Notes: generated by a model from the letters alone, not told the origin. Positions 36,901-49,428 are shown, counted from the first letter of the stretch. The stretch is 64,000 bases of DNA from Cladopsammia gracilis (GCA_022457155.1 JAJGOT010000030.1:1160001-1224000), one strand, 5' to 3'. A program made the numbers and translations.

Positions 36901-39900
36901 AGGTCTTGAATTTTCCACACCTTCAAACCATTCTTTCATCTCTTTGCCTCTGAATGGAAATAAATATCAGCCATATTCTGGTTCCAGTGGTACATCAAGA
37001 GGACAAGTACATCCGTGTCATCTGCAACTACACTTACTTCCCTTCTTTGTCTTGCACATTCCACTATCATTGCATCTGCATCTCCAGTACTGTTGTGCAC
37101 GATCTGACCATCAGCTTCCAAGCATCGACTTAGCAACGCGATAAACTGATAGGTCTGAAACTTGGTTTCCATTGTTTCATAAACTGTTCCATAATACATT
37201 CGAAATTCGTCATTAAATGGCGCGCACGAGCTCTGCGCGCGCACAGCAAAGGCGAATTGGTGTGGGAAAAATACTTCAGTGCACGTACCTCGGTCGCGCC
37301 ACGATGCTGATTTCCTACAGAGAAGTGGGTCTAACTAGTCTCCTACGCAGCTGTTAGGGTCGCAACGCAACGAGCCAATACCGGCTGGTAGGAAACTAGG
37401 GTCTTACACGAACTAAACATAAACGAGCAATGAACGCTTTTCCATAAAAGATTAGGATTTCTGAACGATTTTGAATTGCAAATTATCAGCCTAAAACCCT
37501 GGCGGGCAAACTAACGTTGCGTGGTCAAACGAGCTTGCAAGTATAGACGCAAATTGATCGCAACTAGTAAAAAAAGCCATTTCATTGCAATCATACCAGG
37601 GGCGGATTTAGGGGTGGGCCGAGGGGGCCGCGGCCCCCCTTTTGCCTTTTGCCCCTAGATTGTCACGCCTTCGGCGCTCCTCATGGGCGCTGGCGCGCCC
37701 ATATTGTCACTATAAAAATTGCTCCGGCCCCCTCTTTATAGATTTCCTGGATCCGCCCCTGCATACCAAAGGAAACTCACAATTGACCAAGCTCCCATCT
37801 GGCCTTATAGCTCAGTGCAAAACGTGCAGGAGACTGGAGGGTAAGAAGGTATTCGTGTTTGGCATTTACTTACAAGTTTAGTGCTACCTGCACGCGGTGG
37901 GGGAATTCGTGCTTCTCTATGACCCTCTAATTAAGAACCAAGCAGGGAGGGTGCATATCCCATTTCAATTAACGCAGCAATCTGGCGCTGTCTGTAGTCT
38001 GGCTTTGAACAGATCGCCTACTCCTATAAAAAAGCAAATGTCTATGCTTTTTTGTATTTTTTTTCACATTTACATTCGCAGTGATGAGAAACCGTTGTGA
38101 ATTAAAGTATCAGATAAAACATATAGGCATCTACGGTATCATGGACTGCAAAAAAAGTCCGTATTTTTGCGCGTCCACGCCGAAAAAAAGGTGAGTCTGA
38201 ATATGGAGAGTGAGACTGGAAAAAGACGCTCTACGGAGCAGCGAGGCTCGCGCATGAGGTTTTGCAGTTTAGTACAGTCAACTCCTACGTGGCGGACATT
38301 CTTAATGACTGGCTTTAAGGGAAACAGTGAGTTTTGTTTAACATCGAGGTTCGCCGAGGGGAAACAACACTCACTGTTTGCTGTGGGGCCAGTCATTAAG
38401 TGTTTAGTATACCTCCCAACTCCAAACTTGTAAAAACACAATTTTTTTGTGCTGCTGGCACACAAATATGCCACATTACCTGATCACGTGCGAGTCGAAA
38501 GTTCAAGTTGTTGTTTCCGAAGGGAGTTAGTAAGTTTTGAAAACTTTTGTTCGCCCAATTGAGCGTTAGACTGTTTTGATCCATGGCACATGACAAGTTT
38601 TTGTCCAATCAAAAAAGACGTTTGAGTGGCTTTAACGGACTCGCTTAAACGGACATCCCGTGATTACGAACAGATATTGGAAGTGCTGGCGAATAAGATT
38701 TACTGAAAAACTCATCCCGCTATTTCGAACTCACTACGTATTACGGACTCCAACACGTGGTCCTGAAGAACGGAGCCCGCTCGAACTTTGAAGTTGTGTC
38801 GTTTCAAAACGGTCGACGCAATGACCACCAAATTTGGTGACTTTTCCTAAAATTTATCTGGAAACATTTTCACATTAGCGTCCTTTGTTCACCAACATTT
38901 TTCTATAGCAACCGCTTTTGACACCTATGTTTTACAAAATTAGCATTTTTCGCTTTAATCAAGATTGTTTCAAAGTTTTATTGAATTAATATTTTTCACT
39001 TAATTTAGCGATAATTGATCAAATTATTTATAATTGTTTATTAATTAAGGTTAATTAACGGTAATTTTAGGAAAGTGTGGAATATGAAATGTCAAAATCC
39101 AGGATGGCGGATCGAAGTTTTACTAAATGTCGTTTCTCTCTATAATTTCATCATTGTTCATATTTTGGATTGTAAAGCATTTGCGCACAATAAACTAAGC
39201 TTTAGCAATCCATTTGCTTTATTTTTCGGTGTTTTTTACCGAAATAAACACCTTTGGACTAATTCAAGTTGGCGGATCCAAGATGGCGGACAATAAAATG
39301 GGAAATTTATTTCTAGTATATTACCTGTCTGTGTAATTCCATTATCTCTAAACGTTTATTATCAGAATATCATAAAAATGTCTTTTTCACTTGAGAAAGC
39401 TTTTTTTGAATTCATTAGATACATGAAAAGGCATAATTTGCAAAGTTAACTGTTTCAGTTTTTTAGAAAATGTACACATCACTTCTATGACGTCACATGC
39501 TGTTACCATAGCAACAAAGTGTACGTATTCATTAACTTTTACTCCTGCATCAATATGTGAAAGTTTGGTATGAACGCTACCATTTGTTTCGGAGATATGC
39601 CATATAGAACGTTTCAGTCGATTATTTCATTGTATATGACGTCATAATGACGTCACTGTTATTGTTAACAACACCAACAGTGTTGGTAAACAGAAGACTT
39701 ATCAAATAGGTAGCTGTTAAAGACTTGTTGGTATATGTTCAAAATTGATGAAAATATTGATGAAAGACTGTTTTAGCCAATAAAATCGACTATATGACGT
39801 CATAATGACGTAACGCGACGTCATTATGACACCAAAGTATCTGTAGTTACTAGAATTCATGACAACATTATCCTGTGTAAATTTGGTGGCCATAGCATAA

Positions 39901-42900
39901 GCAGTTTCAAAGTTACATAGGGGGACTTCTGGAGTCCGGTCCCAGACGGTCAAAAAAAAGCCCGGTCTGGATAGGGTTAATGCCGAAAAATAAGAAATAT
40001 TCAAATACATATAAAAAATTTTCCCCAAAGGGAATTTTTGCGGATTTTGGATATGTTGTTCTTCTCAGAATTCTGCTTCGTTTGATACCAAAACCAGCTT
40101 TATACCATTTTTTTCCGGGTAGCACCTAATTTTACTCTTCAACGACCAGACTACTAGTTATGAAAAACAAGACCATAAAACATGACTATAAAACCATGAT
40201 CATAAAACATGATTGTATGCTGGGGCTTCGATTAAGAAATAAATCACAACAAGAGAACACAAAGCTATGTTCTCTTGATCACAATCAATCTGAGTGTTTA
40301 TGATGGCTTTTACCTTTCTCGCAGTTTTCTCCTGTGTAGCCAGCTGGACACTCGCATAAGTACTTTTTATCAGTATATCCCGAATAACACTTGCCGTTGT
40401 TAAGGCAGGTGTAGGAGGCGCAAAGATTCTGTTTTTAAGAAAACACTATTGTAAATATTATCGTTCCTATGGAATCAGTCTAAACAAGATATTGGGAGTA
40501 AAGTTGCTAAGTTGGGTTTAGTTATTCAATGTCAAAGGTGAGTAGTCAAGTCTTTCAGCATCAGCTGTAACATATGCATTAAGACAGGGACGCATTAAAT
40601 GGCTCCTGAATAAAACTAAATATTGCGCCTTTTTAATAATTATAATACAATCACCACCATATTTACCATCACTGTAATATAATAATATCATTTAGATAGG
40701 CTAGCCTAACATAATAAAATATGGTAGTCGAGTATCATGAAGTATATAAAAAAATCGAATATGAAAGACAAGATACTGCACTGAACTTTTCAAAAAGCAG
40801 TAAACACCTTCAATTTGCGTAAGCTCAATAAGGCTTAATAATGTTTATACGTAAACTTCCAGACGATCGAAAAGTTAACATACATACATACATACATACA
40901 TACATACATACATACATACATACATACATACTTTATTGAAAGGTCTAAAGGAAGAAAAGGCAGCCATAGGCTGATGTGGACCTTCTAAAGTAGTCAATTA
41001 CTAACAAGTATCAAAAATTAAGAATTACAATTTACAAAATTTACACTATTTACAAAATTCAGAAATAATTCCAAAATATATAAAATAAATGAAATATATG
41101 AAAATAAATATATAAAATAAATGAAATATAGGAAATAAATGAACAAACGTACCGAAATGAACGCTTACTCTGTCTGACAAACGTTTTTCAGCTCGAAACC
41201 ACTGACGTATTCAAACTCCACATGTGACTGCATTTGTCAACAGAATATGTTTACAAACTTTTACCGGACATTATAATTACTGCGAAAAATCTTTCGATGA
41301 AACAATTTCATAAACCCACAATCAAAAATATGTTTTCCCTTATTATGATGAGCTTATAGGTATGTTTGAAAACTTCCAGGAGATCGTCGCTCGGTTGTAA
41401 TGGTATTTTTTGTTCTTGAAAATGATGTACGTAAACATGTACAGTTTTGGTCTTCGTAAAAACCGTACTCGAAAGACGATTTGGGGGTATTTGGTCCCTT
41501 TTAGGCGTTCGTGTATTCTTTTGTACTTTGTTTTTATTCTGAACTCTAGAAAGGTATGTTTTCACTCGAAGAAAAAACTTTTGAAACAAACACGGCTGCC
41601 AAAATTGCCGTGACTTGTCCGTAAGAGACTGGAATCTACCATATTACTAGTAGTAATCATAGATTATAGTGCGTCTCCTTATCCCGTGGCACCTCGTCTT
41701 GACCTAGTACCTCAGTTTCATGAATTAATTCAGCCGCTGTTTAAAAGGGCTATGTCGCGAGATATGTCACGCAGGCAAAAACGTCGAGCCGACATCAAAC
41801 AAATTCACGTTATCGCCGTGGGATCGGGCAAAATCCTGCCATGCTGTGTACTCCGAAAGGTCTCAGATTTTTCCGACATATAAATAGTCTATTTGTCTTG
41901 ATTTCATTTCGGTTATTTCTCTGATTCTGAAATCATACTCCTCAGTACATGTACTAATACCGGAACCGGAAATGAGAAATTTCTGAGAAAGCCTGAAAAA
42001 GTGCTCCCGTGATAAACTTCTTGGACACCGCGCTAATGGAGCATGAAATCGACATTCAACGTGAATTTCGCAGGATTTTTCCGATAAAATTACAACTACC
42101 AGTTGCAAGTAAGACACAAGACTGTTGAATATAATTCCTTTATTAGCTAGACAAATTTAGTCGCAAAACTGCGAAATCTTTAGTCGCAAATGCGCCCGAT
42201 GCAGGCGCAATTTCGAGCTCTGTAAAGTTAATCTGCGTTCGCCTGGCGCGGCCGGTCAGTGAATTATTGCTGCAAGACATACAGCGAATTGCACCGTACC
42301 GTAGAACATCGCGAAGAACGACGTCGGTATTTAGGTGAAAGCTTCCCAAATCAGCCAGAGAACCACAGCAAAATCAAGATAGAACATTCAAAACATACCA
42401 GTAGTAGTAGGCATTGAAATATTGAGCCGTACGATTCTAAAATCGGGAAAATATCCGAAACTAAATCAAGACAAATAGATTATTCACAACCCCAGCTCCC
42501 CTGATTTCCACGAAACTGGGAATGCTGGATCATTGTGACGTTTCAAGATGGCGCAGATTTGGTACGGACACTTTTCTCGATTCGTTCCGCCTAGCCGACA
42601 AGATTAGGAAGCGTCTCCTTCGTCAACGCAACAAGACCGCTCAATCCAATGGAAGGAGCTCTACCCCATTGCCCTTACTTGTCTTCTGAAGGGCCACCAG
42701 TGGTCGAGGAAGAAACTTCTTTTCAACTGCGATGATCAAAGCTGTGGTGGATGTAGGGCTGTCCATAAGTTGCTCGGCATCTTTTCAGCACCTTTTCAGA
42801 TTTGGAGCAACTTTTAGTCCTTCGAGCAACTTTTCGGATTTCGTGCAACTTTTTTCTTTTTTGAATAACTTTAGTGCTTTTTTAAGGCAATTTGTAACTA

Positions 42901-45207
42901 AAAACCGCCCATTCAAGTTCTAATTTAAAGCATCAGTTGCTTTTATGCATGATTTTGCGTAAAATACTTTTTGTAAACAAAAAACACTATTCCCCTGGTG
43001 GTCTGCCTGTGGTAGCAGCCGAAGGTGGTCAGCGAATATGCTGAAAAATTCAAAATGGCGGAGCCCAGTGGACTAGCTGATGGTGCAAAACATTGACCAA
43101 CAGGGACAGCGCTCTGTACTACATTCGCAAAGATGTAAATATTGAAAGACTATGGTTTTATACCACATACACTCGTGTATGTTAGAGAAACTTTATATAT
43201 TTAATAAGCATATTAGCAAAGTTTGTTTTGTTCGAATACAATCACGTGGTTATCGTAATAGAAAGCCAATACAGAGAATCAAATTTTTATTATTTGGGTT
43301 GAGAGAGACTCAGTCTTACAATATTGATGAGTCAGTATGATATAATTATGTATATAATATATATGCAAAGTTAAATCTATTCATTAAATCTTTATTTAAG
43401 TTGTTAATCAATCTCTTACACTAAAAAATTGAAAGCAACTTTTGAGCAACGTTTGGATTTTGGGGCAACTTTTGAGCAACTTTTAGAGTTTTGGAGCAAC
43501 TTTTGAGAAACCTTTTGAGAAAATTGGAGCAACTTTTTGAGAAAATTGGAGCAACTTGTGGACAGCCCTAGGTGGATGTGTGGGCCTCTGGCACTTTTCG
43601 GGACCCCCTCATTAAGCTCCTTGTCCGTTCCGTATTTTGCATTGGCGCATCCCACCATTTTACGGTTTTGGTGTCCCACATTGCTGTCACTAATAATTCT
43701 ATTGCTGTCACGTTATCCCGTTTGCAGATGATTCGGTTCCGTCAATTGGCCCCAGCAGCAGATTTAGACCCAACCCCTCTCCCCCAGTCAACGCAGACCC
43801 TTCGGCACATCCCTTAGCCTTTCTGTAGTCGCAGGCAATGGCTGACCCCAGCCGCCGCTCTTACATGGCTGGTATCCGCCGATAAACTACCTTCTACTCC
43901 TCCAAGCAGTGGCAAGACTTTCCAGCCACCGAGTCCACACTGTGTTATTTCGCCGCTTACCTGGCTGATCAGGTCAGTTTCTAGATAGCCTGTTCCAGGC
44001 GTTCAGAGGAGGAGAGAGATCGTCTCCCCGCATTTTTTTTCGCTCGCTTTTCTTCGCGCTTTCCCCAACTATTCGCGCTTTTCCCACTATCTGAACGCCT
44101 GGAACAGGCTAGTTTCTAGACCACCAAGTTGTACATGGCAGGCGTTAGTTTCGCCCACAAGTAGTACACAAGTACGGTTTCCATGCCCCGTTTTTAAGAC
44201 GCCCCACTCCTTCATCTCCTTCTGCAAGGTATCAAACGATGCGTAAGATTCTCCTCCCGAGATGGCATGAGCTTTGGACAGCCCCTCTTAAGATAAGTTG
44301 ATTCTGTGGTCCGCCTTTAACTTGGCCTTCTATGGCTTTCTTCGCTCCAGTAAATTTACCTCTCAATCCACCACTCAGTTTCCTTTACACCTGAAGGCTG
44401 CCTCCGTCTAATTTGAATTCTTCAAAGACTGACCCCTACCGTCAAGGCTGCTCACTATTGATAGCACCATCTTACTGTTCGGTCTGCGCTGTACGACCAA
44501 TTTATAAGTACCTCTCAAATCGTTTGGCCACTGGACCTACCCCCTGTATATCTTCAACTTTGGTCTTTACCCCGACAGGACAAAAGTCACAGACATCCTC
44601 TGCACCGTTCACCAGTCTCTTCTGCTGAGTTCTATGACTCTCATAGCTTTAGGATCGGCGCAGCTACTATTGCAGCTGAGGTTGGTCTCCCCCCTTGGCT
44701 GATCCAGACACTCGGGATCGGGTGATAAGCAACTACTTTACTCTCTTCATCAGTACCCCACAATCTATTCTTCAGAGGGTGCCTAGTATGCTGGCCACTG
44801 CAAGCACTGCAGGACGGGTAATCTTGAACTTCTTAGAAGGACGCTGTACCCCAAGCTTAATATGAAATTTTATAGTTGTATAAGCAGTATTTGGGGTGCA
44901 ATTTGGGTGTACACTTGCCACTGAACTTTGCATGTAGCAGGCCAAGTGGGGTCCTTAACCCACTTTAGCTTTTAGATACCCCGGGTGTGGCACGCGCCAC
45001 ACTCGTTGGCTCACCCCATATTTATCACTATTTAGAAGGGTGTGGCACATGCGCTGGCTCATCCATTACTTTGCAGGGTGTGCTGCTGCCACCCTCATCC
45101 TATTACACTGTACCCAGCAACCATAGTCCAATTTACTGCCAAACATTGTGTAGTTTGTTTCTACTATTACTAAGCGAAAAGATGTTCATCATCATCATCA
45201 TCATCAT

Positions 45208-45243
<36 letters not shown>

Positions 45244-48200
45244 TATCCTCATCATCATCAACATTATCATCGTCATCATTATTATCATCATCGTCATCAT
45301 CATAATTCATCATCATCATCACTGCTATCGCTATCGTCATACATATTATTATGTACTATTTACAATTCGTACCTCTGTGCCGCTGTAGGTCCAGTCGTGT
45401 CTTGGTTTGAGGTGTTGTGGATGCTTTAAGTGGTCTGAATTACTTAATTCGCATAAAATTTTGTCATTAACTGGTGGACCAATGTTGACAGAAATACATT
45501 CTCTTTCCATTGCGCATCGATGGTGACATGGTGTGTATATTCCAATGGTAAGATTTAAAAACACGTGACCTTCCAAATAATGACCGTTTTTTGGTGGAAG
45601 AAACTTGATGCGTCGACTGCAACCACCTATACGAAAATAAGATAAAACAAAGTACACTTGCTTTTTAGAAATTGGTCAGGAAAAACTAAAATGTGTCTTT
45701 TATGTCACAGTTTTAAAATATTATAGAAACATTTCTATACGGCAGTACCCATTCCACATGTCGAAATGGGTCCACTGCAGGAAAATTATAAAATTCAATT
45801 CTTAATCACTGCTCGCATGTTTTTATTACGAGGAAGAGCTCTAAAAATTTCAAAACAACAAACTCGTTTAGAGGTTTTTCATTCTCGATATATTTGCAGC
45901 TACCCGATTATCGGGTCACCACATTGCATATTCATTATTGCCTGTTAAAAATCTCGATCAAGAAAGGTTCAGGTCACATCTAACTAAACAATGCTTTCAG
46001 TGAATTTGAACAGTTTATTTATGAATTCATAACTATAGCCAAGGACGTTTTTATTTGTTCCCTAGACAAAAGATAATGGACCGCGGACCGTCTGAGAAGC
46101 ATATTAACAAATAGATTCCATTTGGCCGTGTGTCTGTTCAGTTATATAGGTCAGATGACGTCAAAATGTGGTAAGAACAAAAAAGAGGCACACGAGCCGC
46201 AGGCGAGTGTGTCACTGATGTTCTTGCCACATTTTGACGTCTTCTGTGATCTATAACTGAACAGACACACGGCCAAATGGAATCTATTTGTTTTATACAA
46301 TGAACAGAAAAGTAAAAAGAGTAAAATTACGAACATGCCTCGTAGCGCTCGACTGTTCGAAGATTTGTTCCAGTTTAGGTATTTTTCAAGTCGCCAAGAA
46401 CACTTTTCGTCTTGCTTTCTTCTTTTTCTTGCTCGTAAACAGCTCCTGCTAAACATTTTTTAAGGCTTTCACTTGCTCAATCCAGAATAATCTCACAAAC
46501 GTTTTCAAAACTGTGCGCCATGTTAGACAAAACAAAGCAAACAATTTTTCTATGACGTCAGCCGTGCGTCTGTACTCTGATAGATCATAGGCAACGACCA
46601 ATCACAGAGCGCGTAGTATTCAGTTCATTGTGTAAAGATATATAGAGCATGAGTATTTCACCGGCTGCATGGTTGGGCTAATTGGCTTGAATCCATGGTT
46701 TATCAGGAGAGACCCGATATATGCTTCATAAAAACGCCACAGACGCTAAATCTATATCTTGTTTAGTGTTGTTTGCCTAGGTACGTTCACGATTGCTTTG
46801 CAGTGAAGCCGTGAAACGAACCGGAAATTGCATATAACTTACTAAATAAGCGAGTTCGGAGTTTGAAGAATAGGTCCAGTGGGCATGCGTTTTTATCCCG
46901 AGATTATTCTCTTCTTTTGTTATTTAAAATAGTTGAATTTGAATTCTATTGTATTTTTTAATTAATGCTTGTTTTTATCCCGACGCGCGCATATGTTTTT
47001 AGAACTCCGAATTAGCTTATACAAGATAACAAAACATGGTGGCTTTCTCTTCGCGAGTTTAATTTGAGGGAGACATGAGAAGAGAAATGACAAATCTCAC
47101 TGAAAGCAGTCATGTAGTATTTTGTTTATTTGTGTATTATATCAACGACACTATTTTTTTATTACGACGTTCGCAAATTTTCCAAGTCGAAGATTGTTCG
47201 AACATTTTCCAATTATATTTAGAAAATATCTGAAGAATTCCGAGTAAGTTCCGAAAATGTTTCAACAACGGACCAACACCTTTTGTCTCGTTGAAAAAGG
47301 GTAACCATGGTAGTTATCATGAAAATATTGATATCTTTAATCTTTACAGTAAAGCTGGATAAATTTTACATCTTCACTTGCGTTGAGATATGATTTTTCT
47401 CAGTGGGAGAAAAACTTGTATTTCACATATTAAGTTTATAATTTATAATAGAGGCTTATTTTTATATTTTATCTCTTGTACTTCGGCCGTCGAAAATAAT
47501 TTATGTACTATAACATAAATGAGGTGTTTTAAAGAAGAAAGCGTTTCTAAGCGTTTCAAAGTTATTTTGTCGTTGCCAGTCTCTTAAAAAGTGTTTCAAT
47601 TAATTTTCGATCCGTGTTCTCATTTGCTAAGTTTAGTTTTTATTTACACCTTACAACAGTTTCTAAAAGGTAGGAAGTTAAAACCACAGTTGCAAGTGTT
47701 TTTAATAGTAAATTATATGCTATCCGCAGTTTTAGAGGTGGTTTTAGACTTTGCTAAAAAGTCAAAATAAATAGCCTGCTAAGAGGCGCAACAGTCAAAT
47801 GATGCGCGTGAGCGGAAAGTTCATCTGCTGCCAGTTGTGCTGCGTGGGCAGGCAACTGATTAGTAAATAGAACCCACCAAATAAATTGCTTTGGTGGATT
47901 TATCAAAATTAGATTGGATGCAAACGAACATTTTTATAATATTTGCGGCCTATATATTAACTTTTGCTCTTATGTTTGCCGTTGTAACTCGGAAGGTTAC
48001 CTATAACTATTTAAACGACACTGGAATTTAAAACAGTTTTCATTTTAACAATTCGGTTTCTAAAGGCACAGTTCTCAGCGAGTCACCAATCGGTCCTTCG
48101 GCATAATATTTGCGGCCTACATATTAACTTTTACTTTTTCTCAGCGAGTGAGTCCGTAATTGGTCCTTCGGTAGCCTTCTGTACATATAGTTTTCTTTGC

Positions 48201-49192
48201 CAAAGTTGTTAACCCGCAAGACACCGAAGAAAAAATAATGTTTCCAAAAAACATTGCGTAGATAATTAATCTAATGACTGTTTTGATTTTTTAAAGGTGG
48301 TTTTGCTGCTGGATACCTTTCTTTAAGCAGATTCATAAACGTTAAAACTAAATGAAGTCAAGAAAAAAACAATCGGAGAATCATATTTGGATGAAAGATG
48401 GATGACAATGTTTGCACCTCTTGTGGTATTTTGAATTCTCCTGATGCTTTCTGAAAAGTTTTGCCAATATAATAAACCAGTTAAACACCCTGGAAAATGT
48501 TCCTATACTTTACAAAGAAACAGTTTTCTTGTAAATCTGTTGGTGAAAAGTTATCTTTAGTTAATAATTCATAGAAAACTGAACTGACTCCTTGTGGCCA
48601 GAGTAACTAATAAGTTAAAACTTGTATTATTACATAGTATTTCAAAAAAAAATTACCTGGCATGTATTAATATTTTCCAGTGGTGCTGTAGACTTCCTTA
48701 AAACTTTAAAAGACTTTCTGAAAACGGCTCATTACTGGTTCATTATACTGTTTTTTTGTCCGGTATTTCTAAGAACTCAGTGCAGTCGAGCCGGCATATT
48801 GTAGGGTTTAGAGATGAAGAACGCAAGTCATGTAACACGGGTAATGCAGTGGATGTAAATAATCGAAAAAACGCTTTCCGTTTGCATTTCTTTACAAAAT
48901 TTGCAATCGTAACATGGCTACATATGGAAGGGACTGAGAGAATACGCTAATTTCCTCTTGCACGGGCTCAGTGTCACCGGCTTTTTATGTCGCTATAAAT
49001 TAAAACACTGACCGAATTTATTTTGACGATCACGTTTATCAGGAAAAATTAATCTACCAAAGGCAGCTAGATTTTGTGTATGAGTTAAAGTTGTTTGTTA
49101 CCCTGATGTGCAGTAGCAATGCAGTTCAGCCAAGCGCCCCAAACAACACAGGACAGCAAGAGCAGTAACACGGAGAAACAACAGCCTGCCAT
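33763..49192 (-). CDS. Secreted PAN-EGF-F5/8C (discoidin) domain protein, five exons
   Basis: The gene is assembled from five minus-strand exons with matching phases: 49192-49102 (signal peptide, ends phase 1), 45626-45373 (PAN/apple, 1 to 0), 40428-40314 (EGF, 0 to 1), 34752-34424 (first two thirds of an F5/8C domain, 1 to 0) and 33900-33763 (rest of the domain, stop TAG). The product is about 285 residues. PAN, EGF and discoidin domains bind carbohydrate, phospholipid or protein partners outside the cell, so a secreted adhesion or lectin-like role is likely. The same three-domain order is common in cnidarian secreted proteins. The long first intron holds a decayed tyrosine recombinase and several MITEs, and the intron after the EGF exon holds a 4.4-kb DNA element. 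Confidence 0.85.
34424..34752 (-). CDS. Discoidin-gene exon 4: F5/8C domain, N-terminal part
   Basis: A 329-nt exon starting VCPVPLGMESGAI and including ISASSEYD, WLQVDLLHTARVTGIATQG and VTKYKLQYREDG, all typical of F5/8C domains. Acceptor TCTCTTAG, donor GTATGA. A palindromic element lies about 27 bases upstream of the acceptor (34780-34959). Confidence 0.92.
34780..34959. mobile_element. Palindromic MITE next to a splice acceptor
   Basis: Arms of about 80 bp share ATTCTCTATTTTCGAATTGC and TTTTGCATAAACTATTGTTT. The near end is about 27 bases from the acceptor of the F5/8C exon, where branch-point sequences usually lie. Confidence 0.75.
35525..35640 (-). repeat. Non-LTR retroelement 3' end
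   Basis: On the minus strand it ends GAATAATAAACTTGAACTTG, the repeating tail of a LINE-type element, followed on the other side by A-rich sequence. Confidence 0.5.
36232..37250 (-). pseudogene. Frameshifted XPG/PIN-like and CXC-domain gene
   Basis: Minus-strand pieces in three frames read in order. ADAMIVECARQRREVSVVA and DDTDVLVLLMYHW (acidic nuclease-like core) come first, then IHAWSGCDTTSETWALQ, then ADTILTPVLTDLNVV, then NPCGNNSCSCRKNGLKCNS with a Cys-rich TSO1/tesmin-like CXC pattern. The frame changes at about 36940, 36850 and 36420 show decay. Related to the plus-strand copy at 23880-24780. Confidence 0.6.
37597..37761. mobile_element. hAT-like MITE, second copy
   Basis: Ends AGGGGCGGATTTAGG and TCCTGGATCCGCCCCT, with TCATACC on the left and GCATACC on the right as a probable duplication. 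Inserted in the 4.4-kb element, so it is younger. Confidence 0.6.
40314..40428 (-). CDS. Discoidin-gene exon 3: EGF domain
   Basis: A 115-nt exon encoding one EGF-like domain of 38 residues with six cysteines: CASYTCLNNGKC, then YLCECPAGYTGENC. Acceptor AAACAG at 40429-40430, donor GTAAAA at 40313. It is too short and interrupted to appear as a long frame. Confidence 0.88.
40878..41000. repeat. CATA microsatellite at a retroelement 3' end
   Basis: About thirteen CATA units then CTTTATTGAAAGGTCTAAAG and CAGCCATAGGCTGATGTGGA. On the minus strand this is the 3' end of a LINE-type element with a TATG tail. Confidence 0.65.
42754..43570. mobile_element. hAT-type element with 8-bp target duplication
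   Basis: Ends TAGGGCTGTCCATAAGTTGC and inverse, flanked by GGTGGATG on both sides. Subterminal regions contain many GAGCAACTTTT units in inverse orientation. No transposase. Confidence 0.8.
43870..44820 (+). pseudogene. Tyrosine recombinase relic (DIRS/Crypton-like)
   Basis: FPATESTLCYFAAYLADQ fits the core-binding domain of YR retroelements. Further on, DPYRQGCSLLIAPSYCSVC and then EFYDSHSFRIGAATIAAEVG with LPPWLIQTLG carry the H-x-x-R catalytic pattern. Several frameshifts and a MITE at 43986-44111 break it. It lies in the first intron of the discoidin gene. Confidence 0.65.
43986..44111. mobile_element. Mutator-like MITE with 9-bp target duplication
   Basis: Ends TAGCCTGTTCCAGGCGTTCA and inverse, with GTTTCTAGA repeated directly at 43977-43985 and 44112-44120. 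A 9-bp duplication is typical of Mutator-like elements. It interrupts the recombinase relic. Confidence 0.85.
45188..45340. repeat. ATC/CAT microsatellite
   Basis: Long CAT-type triplet array with interruptions, ending about 30 bp before the PAN exon donor. The histidine or isoleucine runs it could encode are not genes. Confidence 0.9.
45373..45626 (-). CDS. Discoidin-gene exon 2: PAN/apple domain
   Basis: A 254-nt exon, acceptor TATAG at 45627, donor GTACGA at 45372. It encodes GGCSRRIKFLPP, then a PAN-type pattern with cysteines in PCHHRCAMERECISVN and ILCELSN, and ends with YSGTE. About 84 residues, the usual length for a PAN domain. Confidence 0.83.
46105..46295. mobile_element. Palindromic MITE
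   Basis: Arms of about 75 bp contain ACAAATAGATTCCATTTGGC, CGTGTGTCTGTTCAGTTAT and GACGTCAAAATGTGG, with a 40-bp loop. It lies in the first intron of the discoidin gene. Confidence 0.75.
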
Positions 49193-49207
49193 ACTTGGAG
49201 CCGTTAG
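47660..49207. repeat. Segmental duplication, copy A
   Basis: Contains discoidin-gene exon 1 and about 1.4 kb of its intron. It matches 51721-53487 over nearly its whole length, with small insertions and deletions. Homology stops about 15 bases upstream of the ATG, so the promoter was not copied. Confidence 0.85.
49102..49192 (-). CDS. Discoidin-gene exon 1: start and signal peptide
   Basis: ATG at 49192-49190, then MAGCCFSVLLLLLSCVVWGA, a good signal peptide, then a short spacer ending ATAHQ and a G before the donor GTAACA at 49101. The phase-1 end fits the PAN exon. A near-identical exon sits at 53380-53473. Confidence 0.8.
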
Positions 49208-49428
49208 AAATGAGCCGCTCTCGATCAGAATTGGTTTATAATAAAGCAGAAGATATAGGCCGGTCACCCGTTGGCATCTTAAATTTTTAATTAATAACTC
49301 AAAATTGTGGAGCTTCAATCATGCTGTGGGATCATTCCGTATTATTTGTATTTTCGAACAACTGCAACTAGTTTTCGTCACTATGAATATATCCGGTATC
49401 TCGCTATTACTTACGAAGGCGGATTAAA

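Larger units (their letters stand above)
35750..40153. mobile_element. 4.4-kb terminal-inverted-repeat transposon, possibly Academ-like
   Basis: About 150-bp inverted ends start TAGTCTGGTCGTTG, contain ATCCAAAATCCGCAAAAATC and reappear inverted at about 40005-40153. CTA is repeated directly on both sides (35747-35749 and 40154-40156). The element holds the XPG/PIN-like plus CXC pseudogene and a hAT-like MITE (37597-37761). Academ transposons are, from memory, described with 3-4 bp duplications and XPG-like and helicase domains. No transposase catalytic core was identified. The element sits in an intron of the discoidin gene. Confidence 0.55.

Noticed and set aside
44987..45388. Frame rich in isoleucine and histidine
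   Set aside because: It is a triplet microsatellite reading.
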